Assembly: GCA_036971475.1 (NCBI GenBank)
Contig: JBAIZL010000376.1
Coordinates: 9,265,501 to 9,329,500 of the forward strand
DNA length: 64,000 nucleotides
Source: Prosapia bicincta
Lineage: Eukaryota > Arthropoda > Insecta > Hemiptera > Cercopidae
Direction of reading: 5' to 3'
This document shows, piece after piece, positions 31,971 to 42,414 of the stretch; the stretch's first letter is position 1, and every line of letters starts with the position of its first letter. A program made the translations under genes and the position numbers. The notes under the pieces were generated by a model, which saw only the letters and a program-made list of their open reading frames with translations, searched no databases and was not told the DNA's origin.

Positions 31971-32197
31971 CATAAATAATTATTTTAGAACACACAATCT
32001 ACGTGGATAAAGCTAAAGCAACACCTCCTGTGCAGACACATTTACAAATAAATGTTTAAACTATGAACCCTACCTTATATATAATATTTATTTTATAACA
32101 ACAAACAGATATACAAATGAAATAGATTTTTTATCCAATATACTTAAACAGTTGTTGATAAAATGATGAAAGTTTCTAAATGTTTCTTCAGTTTTCA

Positions 32198-32379
32198 GAT
32201 ATTGTGTATTGTGATACGTGTGGTAACCTAACATAAAATTCAAACAACAGGAAGAACCTAAATCGAATGAATCCAAAGTCTGACACAGAAGTAATGTATT
32301 ACAGTACTTGTAAGCAGAATAGACACACAATATGTGACTACACAGCATCAGTAATGTCTAGGCTCATGGCGAATATTAA
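32198..32379 (+). pseudogene. Upstream decayed part of the zinc-finger gene
   Basis: After a possible splice acceptor (TTTCTTCAGTTTTCAG, ending 32,198) the frame reads IVYCDTCGNLT and meets a TAA at 32,234. It continues with a degenerate finger ICDYTASVMSRLMANIKKD, in which both zinc-binding His positions are Asn and Asp. It is one frame off from the finger at 32,404, so a frameshift lies near 32,390. Confidence 0.55.
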
Positions 32380-33396
32380 GAAAGACAGAAAAACAATAAA
32401 TTTCATTGTGAAAAATGTGTCTATGAAGGATCAAAATTATATGAGTTTGTAATTCACTTGAAAAAACACATTCATAAAAGACCTTATAAAAGTTTACAAT
32501 GGGATTTTTCAGCAGCATGCTTAAATAGCTTAAAAAAATATTATAAACCCCATTCTAGAAGAAAATCATACAAATGTTCTCAGTGTAGTTTTTCAACTTT
32601 ACACAACACATATCTTAAAGTACATATGAATTCTCATTCTGGAGAAAAACTTTTCAATTGTTCCCACTGTAGCTATTCAGCTAACCAATCAGGAAGTCTG
32701 AAAAGACATATGCGTATCCATTCTGGAGAGAAGCCATACAAATGTTCACATTGTAGTTATTCTGATAAAAATTCAGGAAATCTTAAAATACATATGCGTA
32801 TCCATTCTGCAGAGAAACCTTACAAATGTTCAGAGTGTAGTTATTCTGGTAAATATCCAGGAACTCTGAAAACACATATGCGTATCCATTCTGGAGAGAA
32901 GCCTTACAAATGTTTAAAGTGTAGTTTTTCAGCTAGCCAATCAGGACATCTTATATCACATATGCGTATCCATTCTGGAGAGAAGCCTTACAAATGTTCA
33001 AAGTGTAGTTATTCTGCTAAAAGTTCAGGAAATCTTAAAATACATATGCATATCCATTCTGCAGAGAAGCCTTACAAATGTTCAAAGTGTTGTTATTCAG
33101 CTAACCAATCAGGACATCTTATAACACATATGCGTATCCATTCTGGAGAGAAGCCTTACAAATGTTCAAAGTGTAGTTATTCTGCTAAAAGTTCAGGAAA
33201 TCTTAAAATACATATGCGTATCCATTCTGCAGAGAAGCCTTACAAATGTTCAAAGTGTAGTTGTTCAGCTAACCAATCAGGACATCTTATAACACATATG
33301 TGTATCCATTCTGCAGAGAAACCTTACAAATTTTCAGAGTGTAGTTATTCTGCTAAATATTCAGAAAGCCTTAAAAGACATATCCGTAAACATTAA
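32380..33396 (+). CDS. C2H2 zinc-finger array (probably a decayed gene)
   Basis: An open stretch of about 338 codons without an ATG in a sensible place. It starts with an intact finger (CEKCVYEGSKLYEFVIHLKKH, upstream of 32,460) and then a finger that lost its cysteines (YKSLQWDFSAACL). Nine intact C-x2-C-x12-H-x3-H fingers of 28-residue period follow, with linkers HSGEKPYKC or HSAEKPYKC. The last finger has Phe for its first Cys (YKFSEC). Fingers 6-7 and 8-9 form a 168-bp tandem duplication (32,989-33,156; 33,157-33,324). Such arrays bind DNA or RNA in the nucleus. The flanks are broken on both sides, so an intact gene is doubtful, but an exon of a working gene with unseen splicing cannot be excluded. 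Confidence 0.8.
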   Translation, partial: ERQKNNKFHCEKCVYEGSKLYEFVIHLKKHIHKRPYKSLQWDFSAACLNSLKKYYKPHSRRKSYKCSQCSFSTLHNTYLKVHMNSHSGEKLFNCSHCSYSANQSGSLKRHMRIHSGEKPYKCSHCSYSDKNSGNLKIHMRIHSAEKPYKCSECSYSGKYPGTLKTHMRIHSGEKPYKCLKCSFSASQSGHLISHMRIHSGEKPYKCSKCSYSAKSSGNLKIHMHIHSAEKPYKCSKCCYSANQSGHLITHMRIHSGEKPYKCSKCSYSAKSSGNLKIHMRIHSAEKPYKCSKCSCSANQSGHLITHMCIHSAEKPYKFSECSYSAKYSESLKRHIRKH

Positions 33397-33720
33397 ACTA
33401 CATATACTTACCCATTCTGGAGACAAACGTTACTAATGTTTTCAATAGAGTTATATAGCTAATCAATCAGGACAACTGTAAAGACATATGCTTAGCTATT
33501 CTGAAAAAAAAGCCTTACTAATGTTCTCAATGTGGTTATATAGCTAATCAATCAGGACAAATGTTCTCAGTGTAGTATTGCTGCTAAACAATCAGAAACC
33601 TTAAACCACACATGCTTATCCATTCTGGAGGAAACCCTTTCAGATGTTCTCTGTGTAGTTATACAGCTAATCAATTAGGACAACTTTAAAGACATATGCT
33701 TACCCATTCTGGAGACAAAC
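33397..33720 (+). pseudogene. Degenerate zinc fingers downstream of the array
   Basis: After the TAA at 33,394 at least three more 84-base finger repeats can be followed (HSGDKRY-like, CSQCGYIANQSGQ-like, HPFWRKPF-like readings in shifting frames) up to the (TA)n at 33,727. They carry frameshifts and stops. The array was once longer. Confidence 0.75.
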
Positions 33721-33723
33721 ATT

Positions 33724-33726
<3 letters not shown>

Positions 33727-33776
<50 letters not shown>
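33727..33776. repeat. (TA)n microsatellite
   Basis: Pure TA tract directly to the left of the palindromic insert at 33,777. Confidence 0.9.
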
Positions 33777-33778
<2 letters not shown>

Positions 33779-34101
33779 AATTTTTTGGACTTGATAGGAG
33801 ACTGACAGACTTACCTAAAGGCAATAGTCCAAAACTGCAATCTCTTGGAAATAAGCACATATAAAACACATATAAAACACTTAATAAACTTTTATTTGAA
33901 ATATTTCGATCAACATGATCTTCTTCAGTCGAGAAAGAGAAAGGTTATTCTCTTTCTTGACTGAAGAAGATCATGTTGATCGAAATATTTCAAATAAAAG
34001 TGTATTAAGTGTTTTATATGTGCTTATTTCCAAGAGATTGCAGTTTTGGACTATTGCCTTTAGGTAAGTCTGTCAGTCTCCTATCAAGTCCAAATAATTC
34101 C
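33777..34101. repeat. Palindromic insert, 325 bp (PLE-end type)
   Basis: The left arm from GGAATTTTTTGGACTTG pairs with the right arm ending CAAGTCCAAATAATTCC. The left arm has an extra ACACATATAAA-type duplication. Each arm contains CTGAAGA-A-GATCA-TGT-TGATC-GAAA (33,961-33,985 plus; 33,904-33,928 minus). It lies between TA tracts at 33,727 and 34,137. Confidence 0.88.
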
Positions 34102-34133
34102 TAAATAAGCTTTAAGCTCTACTAGAACTAACC

Positions 34134-34136
<3 letters not shown>

Positions 34137-34161
<25 letters not shown>
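34137..34161. repeat. (TA)n microsatellite
   Basis: Short TA tract to the right of the palindromic insert. Confidence 0.85.
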
Positions 34162-34165
<4 letters not shown>

Positions 34166-35671
34166 GACTAACTTAACCTTCAAATGTTCTATATAGAAGC
34201 AGTATATTAGATTCATACTATTAGCACGCTATATATAATATAAACAAAGCTTTACATATTATTCATATATTAGAACTTAATTATTTCAGAAGTTTCAATT
34301 TTGTTGTTGTTGTTGTTAAGTAACACTAGGTTAATTATCAATTCTCAGTTTCGTATATAAGTTAATTTTTAGGTATTAAAATAAATTATTTGCATATAAA
34401 GTGTGTTGCTCTTTTCACCCACTCAAATTCATTACCTTAAAACTTCTGGGAATAGGTATACACCTCTATGTACTCAGTAGAGATCATCTCTGCTACAGAT
34501 AAGGAACTCTGCCACAACCTGTTTGATATACTCATCTCCCAAGACCATCTTTTTAATTCGCCATTTCTAATGGTTTTTTATCTCATATTAGTCTTTATTG
34601 GCAGTAATACTGAATGAATTGGTCACTTTAAACCATGGAAATGTTTAGAATTATCAGTTAAGAAACAATGCTTGGCACAAAACTATTAAGGTGCTTGTGA
34701 GACAGTAATATCTTGTGCGGCTTCTTTGCATGGTAAATGTTTTAATACTAGTGCTCAGAATACTAATTAGAAAGACTAAAGACAATGGCCAGGCTGACTG
34801 TTGATGGCGAGGGCCAAATTATCTTAGTAACTTGAATTTTGGATAGCCTATTTGTTATAATATGTAGGTATGTATTAAGAAAATTTTTTGACAATTTTAT
34901 ATTTTAAAATGTAGAAATTTGTACACACAATACATTTGTAACATAATCTATACCTATGAGCATTTACATCTTCTCCTAGGGGTTTTTGTTTGGTCAGAAA
35001 CATTGGGTGTTGGGAGTGCTAGGAGGGCTAGAGCTAAGAGTGTCCACGGGGCATCGAGGTGTCGGAACTATGAACAATATTACGAGTATTCAACAGATTT
35101 TTTTTCCTAAGATTACTTCTTTCACCATGCACACAAAAATATTTCTTGACTATGTTTTAAGACTTTAAATCTTAACTGATGCATTCGAGCTTCCCATATA
35201 TTTTAAATTTGATAAAAATTTCATATTTCCAATAATAAACAAATTTAAAAATTTTTAAATTTCTAAAAATTCATATAATTCAAAAAAAGGGAATTCAAAT
35301 GATTTTTTTTTCATATAACACAAACTATACTTATTTAGTTTATGGCTTACAACACTACTTTTAGCATTATTAAATTTATTGATATACAAAACACTTGGTT
35401 TAAAATTTAAATAATATGAGTTTTTTTAATATCAATGACTAAACGAGTTTCATGATTACATGGAATTCCTAAGTTCATTTTACAGTTGACTCTTTCTACT
35501 ATTAGAAATTTCACCTGTCCTTAAAATGTTGTTACTTTAATTTTACCAATACAATTTTCTTTCGATTAAAATGCGTAAATTATTATCTGCTGTGGTTGTA
35601 TCTAATTTGTTGACATATTTGTGTACTAATTTTTGTTTCAACAGCTCTCTAAGAAATTCCTCATTTATTAA

Positions 35672-35676
<5 letters not shown>

Positions 35677-35713
<37 letters not shown>
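35677..35713. repeat. (TA)n microsatellite
   Basis: TA tract immediately left of the palindrome at 35,714. Confidence 0.9.
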
Positions 35714-35716
<3 letters not shown>

Positions 35717-35900
35717 GTTAATATATTACTATTGTAAGTAATTTTATCCACCATTAAGTGCAATAATTTTACCTTACTTACCTTACTTTTACCTACTTAA
35801 TGGTGGATAAAATTACTTACAATAGTAATATATTAACTTCATAAAGTCAGTGCAACGGAAAAACAATGGATAACGTTAAATATCAAGAATATATATATAT
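35714..35900. repeat. Palindromic PLE terminal copy
   Basis: GAAGTTAATATATTACTATT and its inverse form arms of about 55 bases (35,714-35,768; 35,790-35,845). The right side continues with TCAGTGCAACGGAAAAACAA up to a TA tract at 35,889. This is the inverse of 41,780-41,880, the left end of the PLE remnant at 41,780-42,357, which identifies the insert. Confidence 0.85.
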
Positions 35901-36109
35901 ATATACACATATTGTAGGTCACTTTACTATTTCTGTCTTGTGTTTTAACCAACTCCTCTTAGGTTTTGATCTCCATTAGTTTTTGATATTACAGTTTCTA
36001 AATCATTTAACCTATTTAAAAATCCTCAATGCCATCTGAAACTTTTGTTACTAGTTCAATTGTCAATAAACGTCTGCATCCTAATTTTGAATATATTTAT
36101 CTTATTACA

Positions 36110-36510
36110 CTTGTTTGTATTATCTTGGCAAAAAACCACTATTTACTGATTTATTCAGCGACACGTTTCGCGCTAGGTCAGCGCATTTTTCAATGGTGTG
36201 AATTACTGACAAGACTGGTGCTCAGGTGTGTTGTGTTAATGTAAGTCTGTGGTGTATTTTTATTCTGTGGTGTGGTATTGTTCATAGAGTAGTTGTTAAT
36301 TATGTGCTCAAACTAATTACGTGCTCAAACAACTACTGTATGAACAATAAGGCACCACAGAATAAAAATACACCACAGACTCACATCAACACAACATACC
36401 TGAGCAACAGTCATGTCAGTAATTCACAGCATTGAAAAATGCTCTGACCTAGCACGAAACGGGTCTCCTGAACAAATCAGTAGTGGTTTTTGTTAGATAA
36501 TACAAACAAG
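36110..36510. repeat. Palindromic insert, 400 bp (PLE-end type)
   Basis: The arms CTTGTTTGTATTATCT... and ...GATAATACAAACAAG meet near 36,310, with several mismatches and a few indels, so it is older than the hairpin at 31,606. The left arm (minus strand) keeps TTGAAAAAT-GCGCT-GACCT-AGCGC-GAAAC (36,165-36,193). The right arm has the decayed form (36,432-36,460). Absent from the paralogous repeat near 4,500. Confidence 0.85.
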
Positions 36511-36859
36511 TATAATTTCTATAAAAATCTCAAGATGTACAACACAAAACATTGCAAGTATTTATCTTAGTTTCTGCTGTAAAAGATCTATAGCTTTAGC
36601 AGTGTTTCAGGTTACTATGCATTTTTAATAAATCCTTAAATTTAGTTTCAGTTATTTCAAAAATTAATTCGTCCTTGGAAAACAAATCTATGTTTAAACT
36701 CAGTTTTAAAAACTCACAATGTAACCTAATTTAAATACAAGAAACATCAAACAGACAAAACAATCAAATAATTCCTTATCTGTAGTGGAGGAATGCATAA
36801 CTTAGGATCAGTAAATACATATTAAAACATTAGTTGCTAAAAGACAATTTTTTTCATAA

Positions 36860-37330
36860 TCATAGTATGCATCCTAACAGGTTGTGGAGTTGAATTGGAT
36901 GGGCTGTCATAATCTATGCATAAACTGATGGCCACGAGATAAAAGCGTAGCATAATTATTCTGTCTGCTCCTTAATTCGTATCATTAAAAGCCCATGAAA
37001 GTCTTAACAACTAAAAGACCCAAAAATTGAACATTACTTGATCTACAGCTGAATCCTATCAAGACAAATAGTCAGTTCCTGGTGTTTTTTATGATGACTA
37101 AATCCTACCCATTGGTTCATTGAAGCAGAGAATTTAAAGCCCGTCCTTTTTGACTAATCCTCAAATCTGTGTATTGCTATCTGCAACTTTTTGGTATTTC
37201 TAACTACAAAGATCTTTCCGCCTTTAACCTACTACGAGCAAACATTTATATACAGAAATCATCTACAAATAGAAAACTGTAAACCGGAGACCGTACATTA
37301 GCAGTGAAACTGTTGATGGCAGTGGAAAAT
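36860..37330 (-). pseudogene. Jockey-type LINE RT fragment
   Basis: On the minus strand SPVYSFLFVDDFCI (about 37,310-37,265) holds the RT catalytic FVDD box, followed by ERSL and, after several breaks, NVQFLGLLVVKTF (about 37,045), the region after the palm. Closely related to 6,430-7,005 and 60,740-61,230. Confidence 0.7.
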
Positions 37331-38136
37331 GGCGTGACTCTCAACATTAGCGATGAATTCTAGAATTTTATAACCGGTAAGAACTAGTTTCATTGATATT
37401 GGTAGATATAAATATAAATCATACAATGGAATCAGGATCTGGTGTAAAATCCTTAAATGGAGAGAGCTGACTAATCCGTTTGAACGGAGTGTTCAGGAAA
37501 GAATACCCAGACCACTCGACAGTGAAAGGTATTGCTTCTTTCTTCAGTTTGTGTGTACTGAATTTATTAATATAGACTGACGTAAACGAAGAATTTAAAA
37601 ATGACCCCGCAGATAACGGACTAGCCGCACCTACTAAGAGGGATTTTGTGTCTCTCGCAGTACCCCAATCTAACATTACACCTCTGACAACACATCCACA
37701 CATACAGATACTTGCAGCAAAATTGACACACACACATGTAAAGCCTTCAACAAACAACACACTTCTATACATTTTATACTAACATCATCTCCTAGGGATT
37801 TTGACTGGTCAGAACAGTTTTGGGTTGTGAGTGCTGAAAAGACCAGAGCTTAACAAACTCTGGTCCAGGATGCTGCTATGAGCTTGCTCTTCGGAGAGTA
37901 TTTTTCCTATAGCATTAAGAAACATAAGAATGGGACACTAATTTTTATAACAAATGAGAGACATCGCGTTATTTTTGTAAAAATGACTATCTTATTTAAC
38001 CAAGTGATGGTGTCTAAGGCTCTCCATAAGTTCTTGAATTACTCATACGGGGTCATTACATGTTGAGATTTGATGCAGATGTTTATAGATGAAATCAAGT
38101 CAATACTATCGAATTAGTCAATAACAGACTTTGTTC
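37331..38136. other. No certain gene; upstream part of LINE ORF1 possible
   Basis: A 117-codon minus-strand frame (37,419-37,772) has no recognisable domain. The TCTCCTAGGG block of repeat Z recurs at 37,790. From 37,880 short plus-strand frames may be the decayed N-terminal part of the LINE ORF1 that follows. Confidence 0.4.
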
Positions 38137-38945
38137 TCATTATGAAGACGGACAAAGGCGAGAAAGTCTCTTGCATCACTAATTTTTGACAAACTGTAGA
38201 TACCCGAATTAATTCACGCATTATTAGCTCAGAGTCACAGTATGGCTAACCCTAGGCGATATTTTAAATGTCAACGTTATGACCATATTAGTTCTCCCTG
38301 TTCCATGCAGGGGGTATTTAACCAATCTATCGTTGAAGGGTATGAGGAAAAGTTTTGTAATAATGCTCCTAAGTGCGCCAACTGCGGTGGTGATCACCCA
38401 GCGAAATCATTTATCTGTCCTACCATCAAGGAGGTGAAGGTATTCTAGGGTATAATTGATAAAGAAAGGATATTGTTTTCTGAGGCTAGGAAAATCAATA
38501 GAGCCACCCAACCAACCGTTGGCGGTAATACCTATGGTGCTACTTTGACAGCTACCAAATCCTGTACTAACCTGACAAGAAGAATAGAAGTACTTACTGA
38601 ACAAGTCACTCGCCTTTTTACATTAGTCACGAACGGCTCTTTAAATTCAGTTCAATCTGCGAACTGTTCCTTTACCGACCTCTCACGCAGGAGGGTTTGG
38701 TGTACGAATGATGTCTTTGCCTGAATCAATTATATCCGTGATTAGGTCACCTCGAAATAAGCCTAAGGTGAATACTAAGGATTTAGAGAGACTTGCTTGC
38801 AAATCGGTACCGCCAAGTGAAAAAAAAGTATTGGCAAAGGAAGGCATGGTAAAACCACCAGTCCTAAATCTAAATCTTCCTTCGATTCCATCCCTGAACA
38901 GGTGGATATTGAGTCTGAGGAATGTATGCCTGGTACGTCTGTGAA
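38137..38945 (+). pseudogene. LINE ORF1 (Gag-like) with CCHC knuckles
   Basis: A frame with one stop near 38,197 reads NPRRYFKCQRYDHISSPCSM (38,248 on), a zinc knuckle whose first Cys has become Tyr. CANCGGDHPAKSFICPTIKE (38,377 on), a second knuckle, ends at TAG 38,446. It goes on with SEARKINRATQPTVGGNTYG and a Lys/Ser-rich stretch in changing frames to about 38,945. This is the nucleic-acid-binding ORF1 of a Jockey/CR1-type LINE. No ORF2 follows directly. Confidence 0.75.
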
Positions 38946-39679
38946 CGTCCTACGCAAAAAAGAGAGCGCCAATGGGTATCAAATAAATCCATTGCTAAGT
39001 TGATAAATGCCTGCAACTAGCCACCCAGTGATACGATTAAACGTCAATGCAGTTAGAAGCCACATAGAAGATCTAAAGTACTCGTGCTAGATGTATATTG
39101 AAAGAACTAAGTCACTTATAGAGACAAACGCTAAACATGATAAATCTACTCCACCTGTAAAACTATAAAGATCAAAAGTAAATTGAGCATAACCCTGCAG
39201 CACTACCCCTAAATGCAAAACCACAAACGGCCCAAAAGAGGACTCTTACGACCTCCCTTTTGCTTTTACACATTCCTTTGGTTCCACCAATGCAACAGTG
39301 GTCGTGGAATCCGACAAAACATTGCCTAAAGCGTTCCCGGGCGTTCCAGCCTAATTAGTGACTACATACAGCAATGAAAGCCAGGGGAATCCGTATCACT
39401 AAAACACAATGTTCATAAATAAACAATCCGTGATTTAAACAATCCGTGATTTAAACAATCCGTAAGCAATTAGTGATTTAGTCTTTACCTTCAAGATAAG
39501 AAGACCGCCATAGACAGACAGTATCTGCCTGAGCTATGACGGAGAACTAGAAGCCCTGGTAAGTAAGGCTAATTAATTTGTTAATTAGTAATTAACACAC
39601 ATTTTTAATAAAGATTAAAAAAACATCCCCAGGAAAAAGGGCTTGAGCATTACAACTTTCATACTTAGGTACGTTGGAT
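38946..39679. other. No gene recognised
   Basis: May include the decayed end of LINE ORF1. A 16-base unit with CAATCCGTGATTTAAA repeats three times at 39,427-39,465. Otherwise nothing. Confidence 0.4.
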
Positions 39680-39781
39680 AGAAGTTTCCTTGAGGGGAGG
39701 GGGCGGTTGATTTCTATCGCGACGAGGGGTTTTTCGAGTTTGTTTGAGAAGAGTCGTCGTTAAAGAGTTAGAGGCAACGGT

Positions 39782-39870
39782 AGCCAATCAGACCTTAGAT
39801 GTCATTGGAGGTCCTTCGAGAAATTTTGGCAAGGCTTTATAAACACTACTCCCAGTCGCAGACGCCAGTC
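39782..39870 (+). promoter_or_regulatory. Candidate promoter of hAT copy B
   Basis: GCCAATCAG (39,783), TATAAA (39,838-39,843) and CCAGTC (39,865) have typical CAAT, TATA and initiator spacing, about 100 bases upstream of the BED-domain ATG at 39,972. The local DNA is GC-richer and CpG-containing. This is inferred from pattern only. Confidence 0.45.
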
Positions 39871-39971
39871 TAGTTTCGAAATTTGATTCTAAAAAAGAAG
39901 TAAATAAGTTTAGGAACAAACAAAATAATTCAATGCAGTGATTTAGATTTTAATTTTTCTTATCTCTAAAG

Positions 39972-41375
39972 ATGTCACCACCAAAAAGTGATGTTAGAAA
40001 ACACTTCAGGGTGAAGGACAGTACGAATGTGTTGTGTAAATATTGCAATGAAATTTTCCGAGCATCTGTGAAATCAATCCACCTGAAGGCATTACATTCG
40101 AACATGTTTTTTTCTCCTATCCCGCTCTGGATTAATCGAATTAAATAAAACCGGAATGAACTTTTTGTCATCTTCATAGGATTAATAGAGATGTCAGAAA
40201 GGCACACAGCTGAGTATACTTCGAACGTTTTAGAGGAAACATGTAAGAAATTTGAAATCTACAAGGATTCGGTTACAGGTTTTGTAACTGACAGCGAAGA
40301 CAATATCGCTAAGGCAGTAAAGGAAACCTTCACGGACCATAAACATATTTATTGCCTTACACATTTACTGAATCTAGTTAGTGAAAAAAATAATACATTC
40401 AGTTTCAAAACTGGAGGACATTTTTACAAACTTCAAAACAGAAACAAGAGGTTTAATCACAGCGTTTATAAAGGCAGATGAGAGGGTAAGAAAGCTGAAG
40501 TTAATTTCAGATGTTCGTACGAGATTAAACAGTAAATACCACATAGTTCAGCGCTTCTTGGAACTTAGACCTCAAGTGAACGCGGAACTCAGGGAATACT
40601 TGACAGCTTCTGACATAATATCAGCACATGTTGAGGACCTAAAAGAAATTTTAGATATCTACATGCCCCTAGAACTAGCGAGGGGAAATTTCAAGGGAGA
40701 GGTATACCCCAAGCAGTATACCCTATTACTCTGGTGCACAGTGAGTAAAATACTATCATGTTTAATGGCGATAGACTTATTGGCACAAAAATTAAAAAGA
40801 GCCTCCTTGGAGAGATGAGGGTGAGATTTTCTCTAACTGAATTCATAATAACTTTTGTCACAGTACACTTCTTAATCCCAGGTTTCAGGACGCATATCTT
40901 CATGTCCCTACTGTTAAGGCTGCTGCAGTTAGAAAAGTGAACAACTTTATTGTTCGATGCCGTGGTGAGAGGGATTCGTCTGACTCGGACTCATCCTTCA
41001 CCCAACTAATGTTTTTAAAAGACTAACATTAATTTTCAGGTGCTGATTTTTTCTTGTGGGACCAACAAGACTCCATCGTACAAGAGAATTGGCAAATGAA
41101 GATAATGATAATAATTCTTCAGAAATTCCGACATACCGCCAATTAGAGAACGCCACTAGGATGTATAAACAACAATCCATTCAAGATTTGGAAGGATAAT
41201 TCCCCTCCAAACAGGTCCCTACATCCATTGGTTTGTGAATATATATTATTATTTGTTGGATCATCATTATCATATCTATCATTGTCAGTAGATAGGCATG
41301 TCTCGACAGCTGGAGAGGTTTTTTTGGCAAAAAGGAACAGACTAAAAACACCAATCATGCAAATTTGGTGATATT
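39972..41375 (+). pseudogene. BED-type hAT transposase, copy B (ZBED4-like)
   Basis: An ATG at 39,972 opens 58 codons with a BED finger (VLCKYCNEIFRASVKSIHLK then ALH), ending TAA 40,146. Then comes a deletion relative to copies A and C, followed by LEETCKKFEIYKDSVTGFVT and DSEDNIAKAVKETF, CLTHLLNLV (40,225-40,380). Next are LNSKYHIVQRFLELRPQV and DIYMPLELARGNFKGE in another frame (40,381-40,818). Last is the dimerisation motif STAGEVFLAKRNRLKTPIMQ (41,305-41,360). At least three frame changes. It is the most complete of the three related copies because it keeps both the BED finger and the C-terminus. Confidence 0.85.
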
Positions 41376-41780
41376 CTAGAGCTCTCTGAGAGGAGACTTT
41401 TGGGGGAAATAATTTTCATTTTCTAAACCAAATTTAAATACATAGCCTATATATATTTGTAAATGTAAATTTTAAATGTAACTAAATAGTTGGGTCATTG
41501 GTTTCTAGTCTAACCAAATAGTAAGGTTTGGTTAGAAAAAAATTCTTGTAAACTAAATTAAAACTTCGTGATTTATTTTTCAAAAAAGTAATATCTGGCA
41601 AAAACAATTTTCATTGTTATTTAAAATTAAAACGGAGAGAGAGGTTGTCATTGTGGCAAATCATAGTAATTAAAATTGTAAAAGCAAACATAACCTCAAT
41701 TTACAAACTTGAAATTGAAGGTGTTATTAACAGGAAGATCTATTTTAAGCTTCGCAACATATAGGCCTATATATATTTAT
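41376..41780. repeat. hAT-downstream flank shared with the other blocks
   Basis: Contains AACTAAATAGTTGGGTCATT and AACGGAGAGAGAGGTTGTCA blocks found at 16,505 and 19,715, and inverted at 52,600-52,790. The palindromic foldback-like element of the other blocks is missing here. Near 41,450 the DNA reads TATATATATTTGTAAATGTA without any insertion. Confidence 0.7.
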
Positions 41781-42355
41781 TCTTGATATTTTACGTTATC
41801 CATTGTTTTTCCGTTGCACTGACTTTATGAAGTTAATATATTACTATTGTAAGTAATTTTATCCAGCATTAAGTGCAATGGCAGAGGGCAAACAACCAGA
41901 TCATTTAAAATAAGATTTGAAGAACATTATAGAGCATTCAAAAACAAAAATTTTAAAAGTATCAAGTAATGCAGCACACCTAATATCACATAAACATGAA
42001 ATAACAAATTACGAAAATAACCTAACCATACTTGAAATAAATAATAACCCAATAGAACTAAACTCACTAAAAATACCACATTTATAAAAACATACACAAT
42101 AATTTAATGAATCTACAAACAACATATACAGAAGACATACTATTCAAAAACATTATACACAAGACTCAAGAGGAAACGTGTATGACGTCAACAAGTACCA
42201 ACACGACGGACCGAACATCCACACCAGAAAAATTGAGAAAAAGTAATCAGTCATTCGACAATGGTCAAGTGACCGAAAGGCGCTTCATCACACATGGTAA
42301 AATCATTGCACTTAATGGTGGATAAAATTACTTACAATAGTAATATATTAACTTC

Positions 42356-42357
<2 letters not shown>
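41780..42357 (+). mobile_element. Penelope-like element remnant with inverted ends
   Basis: Inverted copies of ATGAAGTTAATATATTACTA (54 bases; 41,827-41,880 and 42,304-42,357) flank a decayed GIY-YIG C-terminal region. It reads RSFKIRFEEHYRAFKNKN (41,907 on) and AAHLISHKHEITN, then LTILEINNNP after frame changes. Near the right end TTCGACAAT-GGTCA-AG-TGACC-GAAA (42,254-42,278) is the motif also seen in the palindromic inserts. A (TA)n tract follows. Confidence 0.8.

Positions 42358-42412
<55 letters not shown>
42358..42412. repeat. (TA)n microsatellite
   Basis: TA tract adjoining the PLE right end. Confidence 0.9.

Positions 42413-42414
<2 letters not shown>

Larger units (their letters stand above)
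34450..36680. repeat. Dispersed repeat Z, copy 2 (interrupted twice)
   Basis: Homologous to 3,340-4,640. Similarity breaks at 35,676 and resumes at about 35,905, and breaks again near 35,935 and resumes at about 36,560. The intervening DNA holds palindromic inserts absent from copy 1. Apart from these inserts, no gene is seen. Confidence 0.7.

Noticed and set aside
33727..33776. CRISPR-like or satellite repeat at the TA tracts
   Set aside because: Simple dinucleotide repeats without spacers; ordinary microsatellites.
37419..37772. 117-codon minus-strand frame as a gene
   Set aside because: No domain, no conserved copy in the window, and it lies between two LINE pieces; chance frame or decayed element sequence.
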